From the NCBI GenBank assembly GCA_026168455.1, contig CM047430.1, forward strand, positions 28,363,237-28,427,236: DNA of 64,000 nt, given 5' to 3'. Under the pieces are notes generated by a model. That model was not told the DNA's origin and made no database searches. It saw only the letters and a list, made by a program, of their open reading frames with translations. A program made the translations under genes and the position numbers. The DNA is from Theocolax elegans (Eukaryota; Arthropoda; Insecta; Hymenoptera; Cerocephalidae). Shown in pieces: positions 14,588-25,921 of this stretch (position 1 is its first letter; every line of letters starts with the position of its first letter).

Positions 14588-14622
14588 GACTTCGGACTTC
14601 GGACCTCGGACCTCGGACCACG
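14588..14622. repeat. Heptamer tandem repeat, unit GGACYTC
   Basis: Four to five copies of GGACTTC/GGACCTC, with a T-to-C change in the later units. Confidence 0.8.
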
Positions 14623-17600
14623 ACTCTATGAATACCCGAGTGTATATATGAATAAAATATATCGATACCTTCGGTACGGGAGGACCAAAAAAAACTTGTA
14701 ATTCTCTCTGTATCGTCTTGTTGCGGAGCAGGTTCACGCGTCTCTCAAATTGACTTTTTACATCGGCGTATATTTATATACGCACGCACCTCCTTTCAGG
14801 TTCTGAATTTATTATGTAATGAGCTCGTAAGAGCTATCGGTCAATTTTGTCGATTGCGCAATCAAACTTTACAAAATGAAAAATGGTATTACAAAGATTA
14901 AACGAAGAAAAAAATATAAAAAAAACGTATATAAACGAAAGCCGCGCGTAACGCGTCTCGAATTGACCAATGGCCATTTAAATTACCATACTGTTTGCCA
15001 AGGAAAAAATGTTAATAGAGCTATGCTGAAAAATTACTGCTATTTTAGATTACAAGACGACAACATAGCAAAGACGACTAAAAAATTTACGCGTCCTATA
15101 GACCAGTCTTTTATTTTTATTACATATTTGAGAATAAAATAGACGAAATAATGAGTTTTGTTTGATTTTATATATTTAATTTATTTTTACTACATATTAG
15201 CTAATAAGCATAGGTGAAAATTCAATTGCTACTGGTTACATGTAGATTTAATTATATATATATAAAGTTGTGATTACTAAAAAATATCACTTTATTTTGT
15301 CCATATCTATTTAATTTCAAAATCAATTTAATTTAAAGTTAGCGCGTTTATAAAACTTGTTACACCTGCATTCCTTCAATCAGAATGTTTAACTTTTCAT
15401 TATTTTATTACTATTATTTATTATTGCATATACATATAAACATCATAGACAGTTAAAAACTGTTTATCCGGGATAATATTAAGATATCATATAAAATAAA
15501 TATAAATAATAAATTGCAATAAATAAACTTGAAGTAAGCCAATTTTTTTATAGATGCTACAAGGTACTCGATTTATCTGAATTGAATATAGAAGGGAAAG
15601 GATCCCGTGTAGGTACAGTTTCGTCAGTAACTATATATAGGTGTGTATATATATATGTATATTAATCGCGAAAGCGTGGACACGGGGACACGAGTAGACG
15701 AGGGTAAGGATAAAAAGAGAGGCCAGGCTCCCCGGGTAGTAGGTAATTCGACTCGCCTAATCGGATCGATGTTGCGTTTCGCCGGCGCGCGCCGGAGCGT
15801 TCGCGTGCGCGGGCGTCGCGAAATCGGCGGAAGGACGGAATCGAGGGCTCTCGTGCTCTACCCGAATCAAACATGCGAGTGTGCTCACGTGTTTTATTTT
15901 TTTATAAATTTTTTTTATCTTTCGTCTCGCTCGATGCCCTTTCATAAATATGCATTAGATTTCCTTCGATTATCGAATTCGGAGTACCTGCCTAAATTAT
16001 GTCTGCTCACTGCGCTTTGTACGCCCAGCGCGTTATCGTTCAAAATTCAGCGATAATTAAGATACGTCGTGTACATAATGCAATATAAATTATTGCTCGT
16101 TTTATACGTTACGACGAGGCACGTGTACACCTCGACGTTTTATCAACAATTCACCTCAGTTTTCGATTATTTTTTCCCTTCTTTCGTTAATTAACCGTCA
16201 TGTTCCTCAGATATAAAAAAATTCGAAAAACAAACTTTGTAGATGTAACAGTTTCCTTCACTTCCTAACGAGAGTATTTATTCTAAAAAGTATAATACGT
16301 TCTAAGATTATTCATCTAAATTTTCATTAAACAACTACTCAATTTCTCCAAACAAAACTTTTATTTTTGTTGTTGTACAATGCAAAGCATTTATAGTAAT
16401 GAAATAAAATTTAAAATTATTGCTCAAATTCTACTTTTATTCGGGTTTATTTTAAAACTTTAATTATTTGAGCATTCCTGATAGAAATTTGTCCAGTTTC
16501 AATATTCCGAGGTTAAAAATAACTGTTATATGGGTTACATTTTCTACAATTTTCTACCGATTTTTTAAATATTGAGTATAACTTTTTACTTTATAAGTTG
16601 TTGTAATTTCTACTAGGGATTATATCTTTACGATTAAAGTTAATACAATATTAGTTTTTATGCGCTTTTTATTCATTAATTACTAGAAATATATTTGTAT
16701 TTTACAACTATGTCTAACGTATTTCTTTAAAAAATGGCATAGAAAATAAACACTTGAATTTTCCATTTGATCAATTTTTTTGAAGTACAAAACTATAATC
16801 CCAATCGTCTTGTTTGTTCTTTGAAAGTTATTAACTACCTTAGCATTAACACTTCCATCACGCAATTAGTATTGTAAATAGCGTATATAAAAGGAATAGG
16901 TATTATACCTGGAGTTGTCGAACGTGTTGCTCGATTAATGTCCTTGTGGTCGAGTATTGTAAGACTTGAAGCAATTTAAGTAGTATATTGTGAAACAATT
17001 ACCGAAAAATTATGTGGAATTAATCGAAGCGATTGTTACAATTGTATGCGTGCAACGATAATCGAGGTATTCGTAACAAGAGATGATTTGGGAAAGAGAG
17101 GAATGAAATTCACCTCCCGTGGTGACCGGCTTAACGGTACGTCATTCGACATTGTAATGCCTTCTCTGTAATAACGGATAAGTCAGTTGGGGCGTTTCAT
17201 AGAACTACGCTCAGACGGAACGGGCAGAACGGGTTGGCCTCTGCACAATGTTCACCGGTGTAGTGTAGATATATGTATCTATATATACACCTTTTACACG
17301 CTTGTGTGCGGTCTTGCATTTTTACTTTGAACCCTGATGGGCGTGATTTTTATCCTCCATTCAAAAATTCCAACCCATCCTTTTCCATCTTCATTTATAC
17401 GGATATTGAAATATCTCTTCTACATATCGGATATAGTCTTATGAAAGTTAAAACACTATATAGATAAATGTAATGTTACGTATATATTAATATATGTAGC
17501 TATATTCGTTTTTCGCAAATTATTTTAGTAAATATTTATCACACTTTTACCTATTGCTTACACTTACAGATTAATTATACAAGTATATATATATATACGT

Positions 17601-19770
17601 AAGTTAATAAATATTAAGAGATTTGCAAATGATAAATAAAATAAAAAACTAGACGCTACATTTGTACGCTCAAAAATTAAAAGTACGTAAGGAATTAAAA
17701 ATTTAATGAAATTTTAAGATTAATTAATAAAAAATAATGAATAAGCAAAAAATGAATATATTAGAATAATTAAGAATATAAAATGATGACGTTTGCTTTC
17801 AAACAAAAAATATCAGATAAAATAGCGTTAAAAAGGAACGCGTAATGTTTTTGGTAGTAATAATAATCCGGCGAAGCGATGCTCAGGAGTAGCTTACGCA
17901 ACTGTCCGTCGGGAGCTCGAGAACCCCAGGAGCGAGAAAAGTCAAACAGTAGACAGCCTCGGCTTTGTGCAATGTTGTGACAATATCAAAAACGTTTGGA
18001 AGAGTTTTCCTTTAGGTCGGATAGAGAATAAAAGTCTGTCGAATAGGTGAAATGGAGAAATTTGGGTGTCCCTGTCGAGGTTGGGGTCTCGGTTCGATGT
18101 TCCCGTGCAGCTTCATCGAGGCACGAGGGAGAGATATAAAACCATCGACGGATGTTTGGAGAAAAGCTGATGGCGCGTTGTTACACCCGAACGGGGGAGG
18201 TGATTTATTGCGAAACAACTGGGTTAGAAGTGACCGGGCTTTGGGTAAGGCCCGTGCTAAGTGGACGACAATGCGCCGCGGACACTCACGAATTAACTCG
18301 GGGCATGGGCTCACCCGCTTTGGCCAAGAGTCTTCGAGCCGTTAAACTTAATGGAATTAGCCAACTTTTATACATATATGTATTTTCCTTGGGTTTACCT
18401 GCCTCCTCTATAAAATATAACTTGCCAGCCACATTTGTACATGCGTGCCACATTATTATACCTATATATGATTTTCACTCGATCGATATACTGATATTTT
18501 ACTGTGATTTACATTGTTTACATTCCTGTTAATTCGACGATTTATTGTCCCGTTAATTAGTTGCTGTACAACAATTTATGATTTTGTAGTTGCCACATAT
18601 ACGTAAACACGTATAGATATATGTATACGTGGACAGTCGGTCGTATTCACTCCTACATATTTCTCATTCTAATAATTCTTCTCTAATTACTACTATTTTA
18701 ATGATGGACAAGTCAATGTCATTTATATTTTATGACATCGATAAATAACTTTTAGTAGAGCATTGAATTAATTATAGTGTCAGTCAATTCAATTATTCAA
18801 TATTTTCATTAAATAACGTATGTTTTCTTGTCTTAACCGTTCAACTGAGTTCATATTATTTTCGCTACACTTCAATTATTGCAGCATTAACTAAAATCGA
18901 TCGATATTTTTAAGTAACTAGGTGAATTATTTACTGCATTTATTAATACTTCGATACTGGTATTATACACATTTAGTTTTAAAGTAATATGTTTTACGTA
19001 TTTCAAACTACATCGATCTTTTTATTGGTGAACGTAATCTCGTTAACATTGAAAATATTAATATAACTAATAATATTTGCTATTAATCAATTATTTAAAA
19101 TTATTTATTTAAAATAGTCTTGTCTACGAAAGAATTGGAAATTAGTGAATGCATAATAATAATGTGTAAAGGAGAAAAGGTAGGGTAATCGAGGGTATAG
19201 GGACGAGATATAAAATATAAAATCTAAGCGAGTACTTATGGATGTAGGAAACGATGCACTTGATAATTATAACGTTTGGGTAGTGGGCTAGTGGGTGTAG
19301 AGGCGAGGTAGGGAAAGGGATAGGGAGTAGGGGAAGGGGTGTAAGCTATATGGCGAGAAGAGAACGAGGCTATCAGCTGCAGAGGCTCTCGAAACGTATC
19401 GGATGAAATCGACCTCCAAGGCCAAGTTCCGCCGGGGTCCCTTGCCAAAAGTGGCGTATAGTGCACACCGGTCGTGTTTTCCCTTTCCCTGTAGTTGGGT
19501 AGACGGAGACGGGCGAGCGGACGGGAGAGTGGGCGCGAGTCATAAAATCGGGCTCGGGCGCGAAACCTGAGTGATGTTGGTGACAGCCGTGCCGGTCCTC
19601 CCCCGTGTCGGTCCGTCGGCTCGGGCGCGAGAGCGCTATTACTCACCCGGAGCGCCGCGGTACCGCACCGCACCACCATCCAACCCCCGCAGACCCCCCT
19701 CCCTCCTGAATACCATTCAAACTTCGAAGCCGCACGTTCGCGACCTAATTCCTCTCGACGTACCCGAACT

Positions 19771-19822
19771 CCCCTTCCCTTCCCTTCCCTTCCCTTCTCG
19801 TCCATTCCCTTCCCTTCCCGTC
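19771..19822. repeat. Pentamer CTTCC tandem repeat with GTCC/CCGT variants
   Basis: Repeated TTCCC pentamers with interruptions, followed after about ten bases by short GTACC repeats (to about 19840). The open frames over it on both strands come from the repeat. Confidence 0.8.
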
Positions 19823-21295
19823 CCGTACCGTACCGTACCTTCCCTCCCCCGCGATCAGCTGTTTGCTCGCGCGCTTTCGCCACTTATTGTTTACGAGCCA
19901 AGGGTGACTCTTTCGTTTTTCAACCCTCCTCCTCTCCTTGTCACTTCCTACCTCAAACTCTTCACTCATTCATACTATCAACTATCGTCACTCATTTTTA
20001 TGCTTTACTCTGTCTTACTCGAGTCGAGTCCGATTCAACTCTTTCTATTGCGATACCTCTGCCCTTCCACCTAAATATCGGTACACTAAACACAAGTCTG
20101 TATTAACAATTATTTAATTTATAGTACAATAATAATCCTATTTTCTGAAAAGCACTGTAAATTGTACATTAACTTGTCACATTACAAAAAATAAAATACA
20201 GTCGAAAATTGATTCGTAAATTTCTTTCATGAATAAATTAATCAAAAGTAATATTTAAAATATTAAGTAAATATTTTCAAAGTTTCGTATCATTTCACAT
20301 TATAATCTTTTCTCAAATTAACACCAAATTCGAAATAGTACTTGGCAGCTAAGATATACTTATAAAGCGTAACATTAAATATTTATAAAATTCGTGATCA
20401 CTTTTTAATAAAAATGTAGTTTAAGTATATTTGACATCTTTTTATATTACAGTGGAATTGTATTCTGTAATACTTGAATCATGATAAAAAATATGAAAAT
20501 AAATCACTTGTAAACGAATAATATTAATTAACAGAAAATAACGCACTTTCATTTATGAAGAATGAACATTTTTATATTTTTAAATAAAAACCAATAGTCG
20601 GTAACACTCGAAACAAAAACTTGGAAATATTAAACATTGAAAACACAAAATCGAAGATAGTTATTTGAATGTTAGAAACTATGGACGCATATATGAGATG
20701 ACTAATAAAATAATATAGAAACGAGATAAATCAGGTAAGGAAGTAAGCCCGTAAATCGGAGGTCTGCGCGAGGAGTCGCATGATCCGTCGCTCGCGCGAC
20801 CTGTGTGTCGAACTCCTCCAGGAAAGGACGAGCTGGGCAACAGCGGTAGCGAGAGCAAGATGCGACGGGCTCGAGAGGCAAACACGTGTGCGTCCCGCTC
20901 GTCTCGCTCGCTCGCTCGGTCGCTCGGTCGTTCCGCGAGAATCGAGCCGGGAGCCGGGAGTAAGCGTACGTGGCCGCCTGGCCGGTGCGACCGTCCGGGT
21001 GGAGGGAGCCTGAGCGAGACCGAGAATCCCCGAGCGGCCGAGAGCGAGGAGGACGCGACTAGTGGTGGGGCTGGTGGGAGCCTCCGCCGGGAGAGGTCGC
21101 CACCGGTGGCCTCGACGGCCTCGAGAGGGAGAGGGAGCGCGAGTTCGCCGTTGCGGGCCTAGCGATGGCGGAGCCCCTTGATTCGTCGGGCGGCCGCGGT
21201 GGCGCCAGGGTCGGTGGGCGGGTCCCCCCAGCATTGGTCGGGCGCCCATGGGCGTGCCGGGCGCGCCTCCCACTCCCGAGCGCCGCAGCTCGCGC

Positions 21296-21305
21296 TGATT
21301 GACAG
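21296..21305 (+). promoter_or_regulatory. PBX/Exd-MEIS/Hth composite site TGATTGACAG
   Basis: The ten bases TGATTGACAG match exactly the established PBX-MEIS/PREP heterodimer consensus: TGAT half-site for Extradenticle/PBX joined to TGACAG for Homothorax/MEIS. It sits 870 bp upstream of the hth ATG in the GC-rich presumed promoter. A perfect decamer would be expected by chance roughly once in ten windows of this size (both strands, equal base use). Function is inferred, not shown. Confidence 0.6.
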
Positions 21306-21425
21306 TTAGCGAACGACTGCGGACGACGCAGGATCCTTAAACCGCTCGCTCGCTCGCTCGCTCGAGAAAACGCACGGCCCGGTTCGTGCGGCTGTCTTTT
21401 CTCGCTTGCACCAGTACCCTTGTAT

Positions 21426-21426
<1 letters not shown>

Positions 21427-21458
<32 letters not shown>

Positions 21459-21459
21459 T
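21427..21459. repeat. Trinucleotide CGT repeat in the hth leader region
   Basis: About eleven CGT units with one CGC. It lies in the presumed promoter or leader, 130 bp downstream of the Exd-Hth site. Confidence 0.85.
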
Positions 21460-21611
21460 AGCCGCGGCCGCGTGTTGACGAGGAAGGGCATCACCACATT
21501 TCCTCCGTAGACTCGAAGCGGGCGCGCGATCATCCGCGAAAGCTCGTCGAGACGCAAGTGACGCGGTGCGTCTCCGAGCCCGATCGTCGGGTAGAACGTT
21601 CGAGGAGTGAA

Positions 21612-21635
21612 ATGACCGAGAGCAAGGCCGGGTGA
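21612..21635 (+). other. Upstream ORF 1 in putative hth leader (7 codons)
   Basis: ATG ACC GAG ... GGG TGA, seven codons and a stop. It matters only if transcription starts upstream of it, which is not known. Its position relative to the main start suggests possible translational control by re-initiation. Confidence 0.35.
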
Positions 21636-21720
21636 ATCGTCGGTCCGGTCCGGTCGAGTCGAGCGCAAATCCAAAGGAGCTCGATCGCGTGGCACGTGGG
21701 TCCCCGGTCCCCGGCGTGAT

Positions 21721-21735
21721 ATGGTGAGAGCGTGA
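21721..21735 (+). other. Upstream ORF 2 in putative hth leader (4 codons)
   Basis: ATG GTG AGA GCG TGA. The ATG itself is followed by GTGAGA, which also resembles a splice donor (ATG|GTGAGA), so this site could alternatively mark the end of a non-coding first exon that joins to the acceptor-like site at 22075. Confidence 0.3.
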
Positions 21736-21787
21736 GCACCGCCCGGAGCGCACTGATCGAGGTGGATCCTCGAGCCGGGGTAGGAGG

Positions 21788-21859
21788 ATGAAGAGACGCG
21801 AGTCCTCGGCGACCTGGGGAGCCGCCGCCGAAGCGATCGCCGCGCATCACCGCTGCTGA
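21788..21859 (+). other. Upstream ORF 3 in putative hth leader (23 codons)
   Basis: ATG AAG AGA ... CGC TGC TGA, 23 codons and a stop, ending 315 nt before the hth ATG. It is the last ATG before the main start codon. The peptide resembles nothing I know and is GC-rich; any role would be regulatory. Confidence 0.35.
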
Positions 21860-22174
21860 CCCGCTAGCAGAACCGAACCGCGAGGGACCTTTCCCCCCAG
21901 TTGCTCCGCCGACGGGAGTCGAACTACGTGGTAGTACGCGGTAGTACCGTGGTATACGTGGTAATACCGATACGCGAGTGTTGTTGTGACCCGGGATTTC
22001 GACCGGAGAAGACCGAAGAGCCGAGAGAGGAGAGCCCGAGGGAGCAGAGTGCGATCGACGAGAGTGTTTTTTCAGTGAGGAGGCCGGAGGGCCACACTTG
22101 TCATTTCTCCCGGGGAAAATACAGCCGCTACGGTGGCTCAGCACGCAGAGTTCCCCGGCGCGGCCAGGGCGTTC

Positions 22175-22192
22175 ATGGCGCAGCCCAGGGGG
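22175..22192 (+). CDS. hth: homothorax coding exon 1 (start codon, MAQPRG)
   Basis: This is the first coding exon of homothorax, a MEIS-class TALE homeodomain transcription factor that works in the nucleus with Extradenticle (PBX) and Hox proteins. It encodes MAQPRG in 18 nt. The start is chosen because MAQPR is the known N-terminus of insect Hth, because an in-frame stop (TGA, 22076-22078) lies upstream, and because no other ATG occurs between that stop and 22175. The exon ends at a GTAGGT donor (22193) in phase 0. A second GT four bases downstream (22197) would shift the frame, so 22193 is preferred. The sixth residue, Gly, comes from the last exon codon; in the fly protein as I recall it MAQPR is followed directly by Tyr. 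The exon is short, so the call depends on the match to family and on the in-frame join to the next exon. Confidence 0.85.
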
Positions 22193-24519
22193 GTAGGTGT
22201 CTATTATCGTTTACTCACCCACCGGTTCAACCGACTCTCCCGGAGAGCGGACTTTGCTGTCCGACGGATCGCGACCTCCAGCCACGCGCTCCCCTACCGC
22301 TCCAGTACCTCTCGCTTTACTCCACATTATTCGCTCTACACTATCCGCGCGCATTCGGTTCAATTTTCGGCAATTATCTGCGTAAACTTGTGACATATAT
22401 AATATAAGATATATCCTAGTCGATGTTCGTTGTGACATTATATTATATTCGAATCAAAGGTTACACGTCGACGAATCAACGATGCCATGTGTCAATATTG
22501 TTGCGTATACACGATAAACTCGAGCGATGCCTTTAATTTATAAAATATAAATAACCAAACGAATTGTTTGCGCGTTATGTTGTAAATTTCGTAAAAATTG
22601 TTCTTTACTACGAGACAAGTGGCTCTTGTACAATTACGATAAACCTCGTTTATCGGTATTTTTTGCTTATTCGATGAATGGAAATATACCGTATAGTAAT
22701 ATTTAGTGTATTGAAAAAAAATACACGCTCGTTAAGATATGAAAAACGTTGACATATGTATTGACGTCGCGTGTGTTAGTGACAGTATACGCGTACATAT
22801 ATACATATACACGCGTACGTATGTAATCAGTAAGAATTGAGTCTGCTCCATTCTTCAGTGACCACTTACTTATTCGCGTGTGAAAGATTCGATAGAATCC
22901 GTCGGTTTCTTCCCCGCAAGACCGCACACATTTGAAATACTTGCGCGAATTTCCAAGTTTCATTGAACTCGAGCATTCTCGAGTGGCACGAGATAAAACG
23001 CTATCGTACAACGACTGAATAGTCGCCGCGCGCCGCCGCGTGTGTTTACGTCGTGCCGATTGACTAGTCGCACAGCGCACTAACTTACTTACACCACGTC
23101 CAACCCAAAGAAAACAACAAAAAATCTGTACCAAGTACACGTAGAACTTTTGCTTGACAATGCGAGAGGACGCAAACCTCTAACACTACGTAGCCTCTTC
23201 TCGTCAAAGTGTCGTCGACCCGGTTATCAAAATTATTTTCTCGTTAACAAATAAAGCAAAAGGCACCTCGACCTCGGCATGATCGAATCGAGGATCAAAG
23301 ATCGAGGAAAGAGACCGTGAAATTGAAGGATTTTATCGGGGACAGGCGTAAATTTTAACGACTTACGGTAACTCCTTGTTTTAGTTCGTTTGCTCCTTTT
23401 TCGAAAACAAACCAAAAAATATCGGGGAGAAGAAAAGAACAAAAGCGAATCCTTCCAATTCCTTTGAGAAGAAGTGCACACGCGTCGAGTCTGCTGGACG
23501 GTTCGAGGAACCGATCTCGATGTCTCACGCGATCCCCGAGTGACAAGAATTTCAAGAATCATTTAAAACCCTCCGTGAAACTAGTCGTTTATCTCCCAGT
23601 TCGATTATATAGGTATACGTGCACACACACGCACACACGCACACGCGCACACGCGCGTACACACCTATATCGGAGAGTGGCGAATCATGATTTGTTCCGC
23701 GACTGCATGGAATCCACCTTGTTCCGCGAATCCGCGGTATACTCACCTATTAAACATTTCAAATCTTTTTCGTCTTTCGCGAGGAATATAAGAAAATACA
23801 GTATACGACGCGAACGTTCCTCACAACTCGTTTACCAGGAATCCAAAGATTCTATTTCCGATATGCCCTCGTAATTGACGGGAATGCAACTTATCAGTTT
23901 TGTTGAATTGAGTCCTTTGCTCCGAGACGATCCGTTTCGTTAGAAATAGTTACCGCATCGATCTACCTTTAGGTATGGAGAGACTTAGACGCGCGTCGGC
24001 AATCGGGAGACACAACTTTTTTTTTCTCTCTTCTGTACCTCGGATCTTGTTTGATTACCGCGGATATTTTTTTTCCCTCGCAAGTCTCTATTTTTAACGA
24101 GTAGTAATGATTCCTCGTAAATGACGGGGAATCGCGTTATACGTTTTGATTGAAAAGTTTTCCACTCCTTTCTTGCTTGTCGAACAGTTGTACTTAAACG
24201 CTCGTTTTTAGTACGCGTAATTAAATTTGTAAACCAGTGTTTTTACGCGCCGTAATACCTTTTAGTGTCGTTCTACGTTTTTGGTGTTTAAATGCCCGTG
24301 TTCGAAAGAAAAAAAGGTAAAGAAAGAGAGGACGAATTGTTATATATACCTTTCGATTGCCAAGTCAATGAAAGGTAGTATGTAAACACTATTAGATTTA
24401 TATGTACCGTTTGGTGTGAATGATTATTTTCTTATGATTTCGAATGGTCGCTTCGATATATTCTACAATAAATTCTCGTTGCCTATTAAATTATAGACAC
24501 GAGAGCTCAATAATTCAAA

Positions 24520-24553
24520 TACACACACGCGCGCGCGCGCGCACGCACACACA
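24520..24553. repeat. CA/CG alternating purine-pyrimidine tract
   Basis: ACACAC then about eight CG dinucleotides then CACAC. Alternating sequence of this sort can form Z-DNA. Confidence 0.85.
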
Positions 24554-25853
24554 GTCAGCATGTAGTAAGTACACGTGAGTAGCCGTGCAAATTAATAAAT
24601 CGATAAGCCGTCTTAAGCATTTATATCGTAGATTTACTGGAACCTAATGTTTATATAATTTTCACTCGCGCAAAAATGATGCTCCGTGTAAAAATATGCG
24701 AACGTTTAGAATACGTTTAAAATGTTTGAATCGTGGATTAACGACGACAACAACAACGATAATTAATTAAATTATAAAAACAAATTTAATATCATTTTTA
24801 ACGATATCGAAACGTTAAATTATTAATATTTTCTTTTTTTATTCACTTGGTCTGCATATATACAGAGTCTATAAATTGATGCTCGTAAATTAACGGTACA
24901 GCAAGTATGTCATTAGACATGTAAAATTGGCGCGTAAATCGATCGGTCACATTTTACGTTAACGATCATCGCGTATACGCATCTGAAAAGTGTCTGTCGT
25001 TTTTTTTTTGTTCACGAGGATGACGTTTTGATTCGGATAAGAGCAAACGAGCGGGAAAGTGTGGACGCGGTGTCGATGTATCGCAAGCAAGCTCGACGAT
25101 AAAAGTGAATTTGAATAAAGTTAGTTTATCGCGATCGATGATAAGACCCATACTTACCTTTCCTCAGTTATATTTGTCTTGTATACTCGTCTCTCTTAGA
25201 GCCTAGGTGCACCTTGCGCTATCTTCCTCAAAGATTCACAGACGTTAGAGTTGCTACTTTGGAAAGATCTCAATTGTCCTCGAGAAAATTCAAGGCTCGA
25301 GCGAGGACCGTATATCGACGACTAGTAAACGTCGAAGCAAATATTTAGATTGATTATCAATACCTCTTTATATTTATCTGTATATACCGATGTACATATA
25401 GATAGACAATTTGTAGCGATACCAAGTATTCAACTAATTTATTCGATAAATTTGTTAGTACAAATATTTAAAGAAATAATATTTTGACATCGGGCGAGGA
25501 TGGTCCTTTCAGGCGGATGATTTCGCGACTCTTCCGTTATGTCAGCCGGGTCGATCGCTCGCTCACTCGGTTGCACGCGCCCAAACTATAACCGTCTCAC
25601 GCGAACGCTTAATTAACGTTGATCCGAGCAACAAAAGTGTAATAACTCGCCTTACGGCCAGTCGATTATTTTTTCCAACTCGTCTTTCTGACCTCTCAAT
25701 CCAGGTTTTCTCTCGCGGTCCTATCGTAAAATTGGCAAATACTCGCGCGTGCATGCTCTCGAATCTCGATGCTCGGAGGAGCCAGAGCTCGCGTGCCGCC
25801 GGCACCGAGTTGTTTCGTCGACCACTGCAGAGAACCAGGCGACTGCGTAATAA

Positions 25854-25856
<3 letters not shown>

Positions 25857-25918
<62 letters not shown>
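25857..25918. repeat. Long CT microsatellite (about 31 units)
   Basis: Uninterrupted CT dinucleotides, the longest perfect run in the window. GAGAG elements on the other strand are potential GAGA-factor sites. Confidence 0.95.

Positions 25919-25921
<3 letters not shown>

Larger units (their letters stand above)
8517..20759. other. Upstream non-coding DNA, right part
   Basis: I see no supportable gene. The DNA is mainly AT-rich, with a poly-G run (about 9043-9053), a TA tract (9913-9934), a GA tract (11985-12007), GGACTTC/GGACCTC heptamers (14588-14622), a GC-rich island with CTTCC repeats and short GTACC repeats (19400-19880), and unique, less AT-rich stretches near 12640-12850, 17090-17260 and 18030-18340. 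The last three are neither repetitive nor coding-like and could be enhancers or non-coding first exons. An 88-residue Lys-rich frame at 14876-15142 has no recognisable domain. Confidence 0.55.
20760..22174 (+). promoter_or_regulatory. hth: GC/CpG-rich putative promoter and 5' leader of homothorax
   Basis: This 1.4-kb block is strikingly rich in GC and CpG compared with the AT-rich DNA on both sides, and it ends exactly at the hth start codon. It contains (CGT)n and CGCT repeats, a composite Exd-Hth site at 21296, three short upstream ORFs and an ATG-free final stretch. There is no obvious TATA box. The sequence TTTTTTCAGTGAGG (22067-22080) could be an initiator (TCAGTG) or a 3' splice site at 22075; sequence alone does not decide. 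The transcription start is unknown, so where promoter ends and transcribed leader begins is inference. Open frames on both strands here are simple-sequence artefacts of high GC. Confidence 0.6.

Noticed and set aside
14876..15142. 88-residue Lys-rich frame
   Set aside because: Composition reflects A-rich DNA; no family is recognised and there is no splice or promoter context.
19236..20074. Long open frames on both strands
   Set aside because: They run through CTTCC and GTACC repeats in a GC-rich island; both strands are open at once, composition is Arg/Pro/Ser-rich and no domain is recognisable.
20731..22144. Long frames in the GC-rich region upstream of hth, several overlapping
   Set aside because: High-GC DNA lacks stop codons by chance. 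The frames are Arg/Ser/Pro-rich, overlap in opposite orientations, and occupy the putative hth promoter and leader.
22133..22174. Upstream extension of the hth reading frame to 22133
   Set aside because: The codon at 22133 is GTG, not ATG; the first in-frame ATG after the stop at 22076 is 22175 and it matches the known MAQPR start.
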